Positions 34,086-44,246 of a DNA stretch of 64,000 nt are shown here, in pieces. The notes under the pieces are model-generated. The model did no database searches, was not told the DNA's origin, and was given only the letters and a program-made list of their open reading frames with translations. A program made the translations under genes and the position numbers. Positions within the stretch are counted from its first letter, which is position 1, and every line of letters begins with the position of its first letter. The stretch covers positions 124,001 to 188,000 of the forward strand of contig VSJF01000004.1 of NCBI GenBank assembly GCA_009739215.1, given 5' to 3'. Source of the DNA: Floccularia luteovirens. Taxonomy: Eukaryota; Basidiomycota; Agaricomycetes; Agaricales; Squamanitaceae.

Positions 34086-35492
34086 TGTTACTGTTAGGGG
34101 TTTATACATCGTCGTTTACTGGTCTCATTGTTGGAGTGTCTGGGTTAGGGAATGGTTGGTTGTTGTTACCGTTTTGGGGTTTAGGCGTCGTTGTTTACTG
34201 GTCTCGTCGTAAGTATGTCCGGGTTAGGGAATGGTTGGGGTTTGCTAGTCAGGTTTCCCTAGTGCGATGGTAGGTTACGCTACCACACAGATTACAAACC
34301 ACCTGTTAGGGTCTCTCTGAGGTCAGTTACAGAGGTGGGGACAGCCAGGCATTTCAGGCTGTACAGTGTCATCCATGCCATTATTTACAATGATCTTGCT
34401 GTCCTAAGCAAGGGAGGGAGAGTTACTTAGATGTCACTAAGGTAACAGAGTAATTGCTCATATTAGAAGGTACTCGAAACTAAGATCAAGCTGAGGCTTG
34501 ACTGTAGTTTTGAGCTACTTAAATACACATACACTACTTCTAATAATAACCTATTGCGTGCTTACTCAGTAAGCTATGAGTCAATGCAAAGTCATACAGA
34601 AGTATCTACAAGTCATTTAGAAGCCTACACAAGTCACTACAAGTTAATAGAAGTAGAATGTGAGTCATATACAAAATGTTGAGCAGCATCCTGTTTAACA
34701 CAGTAGAGGGGACTGATCTTACCTTAGAGCTTACTTAGACTTAGAGACTTAGAACTAGTACTGACTACTACGAATGAAATTCGACTAAGGACATAAGGTC
34801 CAGTAGCTCTACTTATATACATAATTGCTGTTTGTACAGCTTTGTACAATGGTCCGTGCACAGGTACACTAACATATCATGTGACTACATATAGAAGGTT
34901 ATAGAACCTTGTAGAATGTTCGTGGATATCACGTGCCATAAAGCATATGAGTGTGAGACACGTCATCAGTCACGTGCTCCATCACATATCAATTATGTAA
35001 TCAGTCACACAAGGTTACAAACCACCTGTTAGGGTCTCTCTGAGGTCAGTTACAGAGGTGGGGACAGCCAGGCATTTCAGGCTGTACGGTGTCATCCATG
35101 CCATTATTTACAATGATCTTGCTGTCCTAAGCAAGGGAGGGAGAGTTACTTAGGTGTCACTAAGGTAACAGAGTAATTGCTCATATTAGAAGGTACTCGA
35201 AACTAAGATCAAGCTGAGGCTTGTCTGTAGTTTCACACTACTTAAATACAAGTACACTACTTCTAAATATAACCTATTGCGCAATTGCTCAGTAAGCTAC
35301 AAGTCAATGCAGAGTCATACAGAAGTATCTATAAGTCATACAGAAGCCTATACAAGTCACTATGAGTTAGAAGAAGCAAAGTATGAGTCAGATACAAAAT
35401 GTGTATGGAAAAGTAGTAAACAAGGTGGAAACATGTTGCGAATGCATTCTAAAGTCCAGGGAGATAGTGCATATCCGGATAAGGTCATAACA
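34086..35492 (+). repeat. Composite family A LTR nested in family C (TSD ATTAG)
   Basis: Starts TGTTACTG and ends GTCATAACA, with ATTAG at 34081-34085 repeated at 35493-35497. It is 1.4 kb instead of the usual 0.6 kb because it holds extra material. A second family A start (TGTTACCG) begins at 34164, a different TGTTGAGCAGC-type LTR lies at 34677-35010, and from about 35012 the body of family A repeats to its normal end. The sequence can be explained by insertions into an LTR followed by recombination or template switching. Confidence 0.75.
34677..35010 (+). repeat. Diverged family B-like LTR inside the composite
   Basis: About 334 bp beginning TGTTGAGCAGC like the terminal LTRs of the element at 37672-43354, and sharing scattered blocks with them (CTTACTTAG, ATGGTCC, CATATCATGTGAC, AATTATGTAATC). 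It is otherwise quite different and ends in CAGTCACAC instead of TCGCAACA. It is likely a related but older or distinct subfamily. No clear target duplication was seen at its edges. Confidence 0.5.
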
Positions 35493-36154
35493 ATTAGTAA
35501 AATACTTTCATTTCACACTTTTACACTTAGTTTACATTTCTTAATGTTTCTGCTTTTGTTTTGTAGTTGTAGGTCCACTGAGTGTTGCAAAACACTCAAA
35601 TGCAATATAGTGGACACTATTTATCACACCTTATGGTTTCCTGGGTACAACAGGACCAAACAAGTATGCTTTCCTTATGTATCTAGAGATAGATACTAGA
35701 TACTTGCTGAAAACAAAGTTAATCATATTATACTTGTTTGAATGCATTTTAGAGGGTTTCTTGTATTGTATCTGATTGCTTACAGTAGTACAATTGCAGA
35801 GTTCGGTTTGAACTTCCAACACAAAAGCATTGCACATAGGAGAAGAGATATCATGGAGTCAACAAGAAGGTCCTTCAGATCCCAAAGAAGCACTCGATAA
35901 TCACCTCAGGATCAATGCACCAGATCCTAATGGTCATCTCTTTGCATACTGTCTAAAATCCAGTACACAACCACATCTGCTAACAAAAATGGCCTTTACT
36001 AAACACATATCAAAAGCAGTCCATCAAGCAGGAGCGCAACCCATACAAAACCATGGCATCAGAATCGGCGCCACCCTTGAGTATCTCTTAAGAGGCATTT
36101 CCATTTAATGTTATTAAAGTAATGGGAAGATGGGCCAGCGAAGCATTCACCATT

Positions 36155-36769
36155 TGTTACCGTTTGGGGTTTTAGGCATTGTCGTATACTGGTCTTGTTA
36201 GTAGGTCTGTCTGGGTTAGAGAACAGTTGGGTTTTTGCTAGTCAGATTTCCCTAGCACTGATGGTAGGTTACACTACCACTACAGGTTACAAACCACCTG
36301 TTGGGGTCTCTCTGAGGTCAGTTACAGAGGTAGGGACAGCCAGGCATTTCAGGCTGTACTGGTGTTCGTCTGTGCCGTTATTTACAACGATCTTGCCGTC
36401 CTAGACAAGGGAGAGAGAGTCACTTAGTTGTCACTGAGGATAACAGAATAATCGCTCATGTTAAGAGGTATTCGAAACTAAGATCAAGCTGAGGCTTGAC
36501 TGTAGTTTCGTGCTACTTAAATACAAGTATGTTACTTCTAATAATAGCTAAACACGTATCTGCTCAGTAAGCTACAAGTCAGCACGGAGTCATACAGAAG
36601 TATCTACAAGTCATTTAGAAGCAGACACAAGTCACTACAAGTTAATAGAAGCAGAATGCAAGTCAAATACAAAATGTGTATGAGAAACAAGTAAACGAGG
36701 CAAGAACACGTTGCGTACAGTGTTCTAAAGTCCAGGAAGATAGCACGTATCCGGATAAGATTCATAACA
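36155..36769 (+). repeat. Solo LTR, family A, in the recombinase (TSD CCATT)
   Basis: A 615-bp unit from TGTTACCG to CATAACA with exact CCATT duplications at 36150-36154 and 36770-36774. It separates the recombinase segment ending SEAFTI from the nucleophile segment YLRKHAQ; removing it with one duplication makes these contiguous. Plus-strand orientation, opposite to the copy at 31493-32101. Confidence 0.9.
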
Positions 36770-36951
36770 CCATTTACCTGAGAAAACATGCACAGATACT
36801 AGTCCCATATCTACAAGCCGCACCAGAGACACAATGTGCTTTTGTCCAAGCCACCATGCCCAGCGTTCATTGAACATATGCCAGCATCCTCATTGCAAAG
36901 TAAGTCTAAACCCTCCTCCTAAACACTTGGGTGACGAGACTCACTCCTCGC

Positions 36952-37555
36952 TGTTATGACCTTATCCGGATATGTGCTATCTCCCTGGACTTTAGAATGC
37001 ATGCACAACGCGTTCCTGCCTCATTTACTTATTTCCCATACACATTTTGTATCTGACTCGCACTTTGCTTCTATTAACTCATAGTGACTAGTATATGCTT
37101 CTAAATGACTGGTAGACACTTCTGTATGACTCCGCACTGACTCGTAGCTTACTGAGCAAGCACGCAATAGTTATTATTAGAAGTAGCGTACTTGTATTTA
37201 AGTAGTGCGAAACTACAGTCAAGCCTCAGCTTGATCTTAGTTTCGAATACCTCTTAACACGAGCGATTATTCTGTTACCTCAGTGACAACTAAGTGACTC
37301 TCCCTCCCTTGTCTAGGACGGCAAGATCATTGTAAATAACGGCACGGACGACACTGTATAGCCTAAAATGCCTGGCTGTCCCCACCTCTGTAACTGACCT
37401 CAGAGAGACTCTGACAGGTGGTTTGTAACCTGTGTGGTAGTGTAACCTACCATCACACTAGGGAAATCTGACTAGCAAAACCCAACCGCTCCCTAACCCA
37501 GACACACCTACAATGAGACCAGCAAAGAACGACGCTAAAACCTCAAACGGTAACA
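36952..37555 (-). repeat. Solo LTR, family A, reverse orientation (TSD CTCGC/CTCAC)
   Basis: A 604-bp unit from TGTTATGACC to GGTAACA. The flanking 5-mers are CTCGC (36947-36951) and CTCAC (37556-37560), one G/A difference from a perfect duplication. The short stretches on either side (36871-36951 and 37556-37666) have no ORF and may be the 3' end of the DIRS-like element. Confidence 0.8.
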
Positions 37556-37671
37556 CTCACGTCGTCAGACAACTATCCCTACTGGGTGACACAGCTCATC
37601 TCTTCTGTTCCTATCTGGATCGGACAGTATCCCTGGTGCTCTCACCCACCTACATGCTCATAGCTACAATA

Positions 37672-37981
37672 TGTTGAGCAGCCATGTGTATGTGACACAG
37701 TGGAGAGACTCAAGCCTTACCTTGTGCTTACTTAGTTCACACCTTATGGTTAGCATTACTACTACTACCTATAGAATAGGACAAGGGATCTATTCTGTAT
37801 AAGAGTGTCCTTATATATAGTTCTAGCTGTATATACATATTTATATATGATGGTCCATGCATAAGGCATAGGGCATAGGGCATATGTGAGTGTAGTCATG
37901 TGACATATCATGTGACATATCACATGTGACTCATCACCTGACAAATTATGTAATCTATCATGTGATCGTGCTGTCGCAACA
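37672..37981. repeat. 5' LTR of family B element
   Basis: 310 bp with short inverted ends TGTTG...CAACA. It contains a TATATATAG box about mid-length and a doubled ATGTGACATATC motif. It differs from the 3' LTR at about ten positions, and all the differences I counted are transitions. Confidence 0.85.
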
Positions 37982-40860
37982 CACCCCTTCACTTAGTATA
38001 CTATGTGATGAGAATACTCGAATCATTTAGGTTCTAAGTGAATACTTAAAAAGTATGAAAGTCAGCAACCAGATCACCTAAGCTTAGTGCTACTAGTCTG
38101 CAATTGAATCAGCAAGATGAGCATATATGAGTGTTTGGAATGTTTTGTAGTGCGACTGGGTAAAAGGATGCAAGCCAAGTCTGCGAATTATTCAAGCAAG
38201 ATGCAAAATATTTCAGTGACCTGCGAATATAGCTTCAAGCAGAGCTGCTTTGTGTTTTATCAAGCAAGTGCGATCAAATCAGCAGTGTAATAGTCCAGGG
38301 AGCAGTAAGTGGTGCTTCACTCTTAGAGAAAAGATATAAATAAGACAATGGAAAGCGATCTAATTAGCTTAATCTACTAAGTGTAAACTCAATACCAAGT
38401 TTGCGATTTCTGTGACAAAGTCAAGCAAGAATTCAAGCAAGTCAGCATCTGTTTGGGCAACCTTAGTAGAGAATCAGGGGTGCACTTTTATTTCTGTCAA
38501 CAGATGTGCTCAGAGCAGCAATCGCGACATTATGTTGAAAGGCTAAAACTCAATGGAAATGGGGCTTACAAGAATTATGGACCTCCAATGCCCAGTTTGT
38601 TTTGATACATTTCTTAAAATCTGCAGCTAGATGTGATCCTAGTATTATCGGGTGTTATCTCGAGTATTGACTAGATTTCAACTCATTGGTTTATAGTCTT
38701 TTAGCGCTGATTTGCTATATTGTTTTTAAAGTCTTTCCAGATTAGATATAGCTTTTACCAATAAGACTTGATTTCAAGATTTTCTAAGGTGGTCTAGAGA
38801 GATGAGATAAATCTCAAATAATTAAGTGAGCCATTCAACACCACTGATGGTGGAGACAGAGTAATATCATCAGCATCAATCTCAATCTAGGTCTTATAGA
38901 TCTTTACTTTCTGATTCTCTTAACTTCTTGTTTATGAGTCTAGGAGAAGACCCAATGTCTGGACAATCAAGTCATAGTCAACAACCTCTCACGGGCGACA
39001 AGACAGACATGTTTGTACTAGATTATGAGAGTCAAGATCTCATCAATAATCTATCAAGTATTTCTTTTGCGCTTTATAGTAATGAGCTATATAAAGATTT
39101 ACTTTCTTTGCATCCTTGACATCATATCTTTTGATTTCTTCTAGCATATCTTAGAAGTTTAGTAGCTTCTTTGAAGTGCGAGATATCGGGTGATAGAGTC
39201 ATGCATTTGTTGTAACTATCGGACATAGTCACTTGCATCATTCGTTCTTCTTATCATCCTCAACCTTGGTGTAGGTATCTTATCTAGTAAACATTTCATT
39301 CGAGCAAGAATAGAGTAGTGTGAATTTCTCTATCTGCATCAAGAACTAATGACTTAGATTTGCATAAAATTGGTGTGAACCAAATGGTGGAAATATCAAT
39401 AATGCAAAGCTTTAATTATCGTGCTTAGAACTGCGAGTGCAAAGTCTGTTCACCCCTCATCCTGAGCTAGTAGACTCATTGTGAATACAAAATCCATCTT
39501 CTAGTGATATTATCAGGGAGTCAACATTTAGTATGAGCAAGGTTGGTTGGAAAGGACAGGATGCTGTTTCTTTGTCTATTTTCAGAGTGGTTTGCTAGAA
39601 ATTCCTTGTCAATGGACTCTGAAACCTGAATCCAGTAATTAAACTGGAGGTTTTATGCGACCATATCATAAATCACTTTCATGACTAGGGAGCTTTCTAT
39701 GTCTCAACTGGATTACTCTAGCAAGGTGCGAAATATTTCAGTGACCTGTGAATTATATCCATATCTGCAGCTTGGTATAGCACTGATATTCCTGTCGGGA
39801 GACTAAAGTGGATAGGAGTCTCATCAGACTCTCCTATGGATTAGGATGTTGGTGTCCTTGGGACGAATTGGGAGAATTTTTTGCGACAAGTAATATTTTA
39901 GTCAGCAATCAACTAAGTTCTCAACCAATTGTCTTAGGTATTTCCCTAAGTTTAATGTTTGGATATCGGATTCAATAGAAAATCAAATGTTTGTGAGAGG
40001 GCGAGATTACTCAAAGCCATCACAGGTCGATCTTATCTTATGATGTAAATTTGCTTGTTTCAGATTTGGATTTTTTAAGTGAGAGTTATTGTCATGGATT
40101 TGCTTTTTAGGGCAATAGTCCATATCTCCATTTCTGGGTATTCAAAAAAATTGTCATTAACTCCTTGGTGCAATTAAATCATCTGCAATTTATAGAGACA
40201 ATAGTTGAATCCACTTCAATAAGATTTGAGGTAGAAAGAATTTCCGATCTTAACCATTTAGATTTAGATCATTTAAAGTTACTTTGACTTCCATTAGTAT
40301 TTGGATATGAAGTATGGGCAATACGCTAGGACACTTAAGTCTTCTGGTCGATTTATATGCTGCCAAAATTGTGCAAGTAATGCAGCAATCCAGTGATACT
40401 GTGTCATGCGAGTTATGCATCGAATGGTGGTCACCCCTTTCACCGATCAGCAAAGTATTGGTTCATTTCGTAATACACCCCTTCAAGTAGATGAATGCAT
40501 AGGCAGCTTGGTGTAGCATCACAAGCATGAGACTAATTGTAGTCATCAAGGGAGAGATTCTACTTTGATACTTGCGATAATGAAATCTGCTTAAATGTTG
40601 GTATAGTTGACCAACGCAGAAGCTATGTTTCAAGCTTGGGAAGGAAAGTCTTACACATTTAGCTTTCCCCAGAGCAATACTGCGACAAAATGGATGATCT
40701 GTTCCAATTCTAAAGATGTGGATTTTCATCTGTGCTCAAATACTCTCGGAGTCTCTGTAGTAGAGAATCCAATCGTCTATGATTAAGTCATCGACCATGA
40801 TAATGGGAGACAATCTCAACTATAAAATATAGGAGATATCAATGAGCAATGGAATGTTTG

Positions 40861-41465
40861 TGTTATGACCTTATCCAGATACGCGCTATCTCCCTGGACT
40901 TTAGAATGCGTGCGCAACGCGTTCCTGCCTCGTTTACTTGTTTCCCATACATGTTTTGTATTTGACTCGCATTCTGCTTCTATTAACTCATAGTGACTTG
41001 TGTCTGCTTCTAAATGACTTGTAGATACTTCTGTATGACTCCACGCTGACTCGTAGCTTACTAAGCAGACACGCATTTAGCTATTATTAGAAGTAACATA
41101 CTTGTATTTAAGTAGCATGAAACTACAGTCAAGCCTCAGCTTGATCTTAGTTTCGAATACCTCTTAACATGAGCAATTATTCTGTTACCTCAGTGACAAC
41201 TAAGTGACTCTCCCTCCCTTGTCTAGGATGGCAAGATCGTTGTAAATAACGGCATGGACAACACCGTATAGCCTGAAATGCCTGGCTGTCCCTACCTCTA
41301 TAACTGACCTCAGAGAGACCCCAACAGGTGGTTTGTAACCTGTGTGGTAGCGTAACCTACCATCACGCTAGGGAAATCTGACTAGCAAAATCCAACCACT
41401 CCCTAACCCAGACACACCTACAACAAGACCAGCACAGAACAACACTAAAACCCCAAACAGTAACA
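40861..41465 (-). repeat. Solo LTR, family A, inside family B element (TSD GTTTG)
   Basis: A 605-bp unit from TGTTATGACC to CAGTAACA with exact GTTTG duplications at 40856-40860 and 41466-41470. It is nested in the interior of the family B element, so family A was active after family B inserted. Confidence 0.9.
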
Positions 41466-42177
41466 GTTTGCACTCAAAGCAGCATCACCATTATGAATTT
41501 CACCAATGTTAGATAAAGAAAGCATACTTTTATATTTCTGCAACTACGTCAAGCAAGAAAGAGACATGCCATGTCTTCATTGATATACTCTTGTCTTTCG
41601 ACAGAGAGAACTCTTTGAGAGCAAGTAGCAGCTCAATCATTGAGTAGAAAAGGATCTCCTTGGAGATCAACTCTCCTTTATCACTACGCTTATTCAGTGG
41701 TATAACTACTTGTGACGAGTCAGTCTGGTAATAGTTTTCAAGCAAGTCTTTGGATAAAACTGCAATAACTATTAGATGCTTCGGAGCTAGTGTTATGCTT
41801 CAACGAAGTCCATATTATTCATTTATGTGACTTAATCTAAAAAGATCTCTAACGATTTTATGAATCAGAGCTCTCTGCTTTTCCCAATCAACTTGAGCAT
41901 TATTAAACAAAGTATTATCATTTAAACAAAGGATACATGTGACAGGGTAAATAAAGGTCTGTCCAGTTACTGCTTGCCATTCAGTTTACTCACTGAAGAG
42001 GGCACTGTATGTCATGGTCAACTTTGGATCACTTTGGAGCATTAAGGAGGTACTTGCCTTTCACTCTCATTGCTGGTGTTTAGAGCATCTAAGACTCTTT
42101 CAATGCCTGCAGCTTGCACAATCTGTTCATCAACTTCCATCTCTGTCCAACTGTTAGTGGGACATGGATATTCCCAG

Positions 42178-42785
42178 TGTTACCGTTTATGGTTTAGGTG
42201 TCATTGTGTACTGGTCTCGTCGTAGGTCTGTCTGGGTTAGGAAACAGTTGGGTTTTTGCTAGTCAGATTTCCCTAGTGTGATGGTAGGTTATGCTATCAC
42301 ACAGGTTACAAACCACCTGTCAGGGTCTCTCTGAGGTCAGTTACAGAGGTAGGGACAGCCAGGCATTTCAGGCTGTACAGTGTTGTCCGTGCCATTATTT
42401 ACAATGATCTTGCCATCCTAGACAAGGGAGGGAGAGTCACTTAGTTGTCACTGAGGTAACAGAATAATTGCTCATGTTAAGAGGTATTCGAAACTAAGAT
42501 CAAGCTGAGGCTTGACTGTAGTTTCGCGCTACTTAAATACAAGTATGTTACTTCTAATAATAGCTAAACACAGTGTCTGCTCAGTAAGCTACGAGTCAGC
42601 GCGGAGTCATACAGAAGTATCTACAAGTCATTTAGAAGCAGACACAAGTCACTACGAGTTAATAGAAGCAGAATGCGAGTCAAATACAAAATAGTGTATG
42701 GGAAACAAGTAAACGAGGCAGGAACGTGTTGTGCACACGTTCTAAAGTCCAGGGAGATAGCGCGTATCCAGATAAGGTCATAACA
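42178..42785 (+). repeat. Solo LTR, family A, inside family B element, no matching TSD
   Basis: A 608-bp unit from TGTTACCG to GTCATAACA. The flanks are CCCAG and GTGAG, which do not match, unlike most other family A copies. It lies in inverted orientation to the copy at 40861-41465, about 0.7 kb away. The missing duplication may reflect recombination between family A copies, which would also have deleted or exchanged flanking DNA. Confidence 0.8.
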
Positions 42786-43044
42786 GTGAGCTACAAATTA
42801 ATGTTGCATCAGCACAATGTTCAACTTAGTGTAGAGACACTGTCAAGACACATAAGGCTCGCATAGATTTATTGTTATGAACAATGTTCAGACTCAATCA
42901 CTTGTAGAGTGGACAAGCCACCAATGCTTCTACCATTCAAGGGAGCATGGGGGAGTCACTTTACAAGAGGTAAGAGCTTTAAGTCACCATCATTATAGGC
43001 AGTGACAAGCGCGCCATTAAGACTAACAACCAGGGCTCATAACT

Positions 43045-43354
43045 TGTTGAGCAGCCATGTGTACGTGACACAGTGGAGAGACTCAAGCCTTACCTTGTGC
43101 TTACTTAGTTCACACCTTATGGTTAGTGTTACTACTACTACCTATAGAATAGGACAAGGGATCTATTCTGCATAAGAGTGTCCTTATATACAGTTCTAGC
43201 TATATGTACATATTTACATATGATGGTCCATGCATAAGGCATGGGGCATAGGGCATATGTGAGTGTAGTCATGTGACATATCATGTGACATATCACGTGT
43301 GACTCATCACCTGACAAATTATGTAATCTATCATGTGATCGTGCTGTCGCAACA
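43045..43354. repeat. 3' LTR of family B element
   Basis: 310 bp, same termini as the 5' copy at 37672-37981, followed by the CAATA duplication. Beyond it, 43360-44246 has no convincing gene; it starts with a run of C (GATCACCCCCCCC) and holds the stem-loop at 43646-43705. Confidence 0.85.
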
Positions 43355-43645
43355 CAATAGACGTAGTAGATCACCCCCCCCTCGCATTACATATCAACCT
43401 GTCTTACACTTACATATATTCATAATATCAGACGCACACCTATAGTGATATCGAAGACTCTCTATCCTGTGGCCAATCGAACAAGTTGACGATCTTATAA
43501 ATAATATTTTGTAGGGTTCTTCTGATCATAGAACAACTGAGAAAGTGGCCACCACTACATATGCTGTAAAATTGCTCTCGTGCATCAATAAAGATGATGA
43601 CTATGTACAATAGTAAGATTCGTATGACTCGTCTTTCAGGCAGAA

Positions 43646-43705
43646 CGACAAGCTAACAAACACCTCCACCGGGAAATCCAGTGGACGAGTTTGTTAGCTT
43701 TGTCG
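43646..43705. repeat. Long imperfect palindrome (cruciform-type)
   Basis: CGACAAGCTAACAAAC at 43646-43661 is the reverse complement of GTTTGTTAGCTTTGTCG at 43689-43705 except for one extra base. The 27-bp loop itself contains CCAC...GTGG. It lies in a gene-free interval next to the retroelement island, and may be a small foldback remnant or a terminator-like hairpin. Confidence 0.5.
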
Positions 43706-44246
43706 AATCCTAGATTATGTGTCAGAGCACCTACAAGAGTAGTATAGTCATATCGATTGAAATGAACCAACCGCATCTACAACTGCACATGTGAGCGAAG
43801 CAGACGCACTCTGGTAACAGATAAGCAATAGAAGAAAACTTGCATGCAAGAAGAGTGGAACATGCACCCATTACAAGCCAGCCCTGCAGACTTCCTCCGC
43901 GAGCCACTGCATTAAGGAATATTTTTGATCTTGTGGTATTATACCAACGTAAGGTCATTAACATGATCCATACTATGGTTCAAGGAATCCTGAAACAGTT
44001 TCTCTAGTCGAGAACTCAAAGCGGTAACCATTTGGTTGAATGCTCGTAGAATCGGTTGCAGGTGTTCTTTATTGCGGACAGGGTTCAATCCGTGAAGATA
44101 GATTCTCTTTCTCTATGTGCTTTATCCTTGCATCGGATGTGGGGAACCATTCTATGTGAAGTAGAAGAGGGTTGATAAAGCGGGGTATGCAGCACAAAAG
44201 GCTGATACAGGGAAAAACTCGACGTGATAGTTTGAGTTCACGAAGC

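Larger units (their letters stand above)
33992..35821 (+). repeat. Solo LTR, family C, itself containing a nested insertion (TSD CAAAA)
   Basis: Termini TGTTAAAG and TTCCAACA, flanked by exact CAAAA duplications at 33987-33991 and 35822-35826. Removing it rejoins the recombinase text FILQTK directly with ALHIGEEISW without a frame change. Its own sequence is about 420 bp; the remainder (34086-35492 plus its duplication) is a later insertion. A short perfect palindrome, AATGCCAC-AATA-GTGGCATT (34064-34083), lies at the point where the later element entered. Confidence 0.85.
28807..36870 (+). mobile_element. Degenerate DIRS-like (tyrosine-recombinase) retroelement, minimal extent
   Basis: Four coding blocks lie in order on the plus strand: a gag-like ORF (28807-29664), a Cys/His zinc-knuckle ORF (30145-30639), reverse transcriptase plus RNase H (30640-33127) and a tyrosine recombinase (33136-36870). 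This order, with a tyrosine recombinase instead of an integrase, is the DIRS-group layout. All blocks except gag carry stops or frameshifts. Three LTR-type insertions interrupt the pol and recombinase parts, and each can be removed at exact 5-bp duplications to restore continuous protein sequence. Terminal repeats were not identified, so the true ends may lie outside these limits; 36871-37666 and the sequence from 43360 on could include the 3' end. Confidence 0.78.
33136..36870 (+). pseudogene. Tyrosine recombinase of the DIRS-like element, split by nested LTRs
   Basis: The N-terminal core is readable near 33550-33650 (LAGLYSHSTVRNYIARD). The first catalytic Arg lies in YMLARLGELTVPS (about 33848-33885). 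After the insertion at 33992-35821 the text resumes in the same frame with HIGEEISWSQQEGPSDPKEA and GHLFAY, then QNHGIRIGATLEYLLRG, which supplies the H-x-x-R box (36052-36063). After one frameshift comes VMGRWASEAFTI; the LTR at 36155-36769 follows, and then YLRKHAQILVPYLQ, whose first Tyr (36775-36777) is the likely nucleophile. R, H-x-x-R and Y are thus all recognisable, but frameshifts and two insertions make this copy inactive. Confidence 0.82.
37672..43354. mobile_element. LTR-bounded element, family B, with target duplication CAATA
   Basis: Two direct 310-bp repeats (37672-37981 and 43045-43354), each running from TGTTGAGCAGCC to GCTGTCGCAACA, enclose about 5.1 kb. CAATA at 37667-37671 is repeated exactly at 43355-43359, which supports a single insertion event. 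The interior holds two family A LTRs (40861-41465 and 42178-42785). Apart from these I find only short frames: the longest are about 60-90 codons, and no protease, RT or integrase motif could be read on either strand. No convincing tRNA-primer site or polypurine tract borders the LTRs. This is either a thoroughly decayed or a non-autonomous element. A fragment (CAAGATGCAAAATATTTCAG) at about 38197 recurs in variant form near 39723. Confidence 0.8.

Noticed and set aside
34086..35492. A full-length LTR retrotransposon between two family A LTR ends
   Set aside because: Only LTR-type sequence and a diverged family B-like LTR lie inside; there is no internal coding region, so it is treated as a composite solo LTR.
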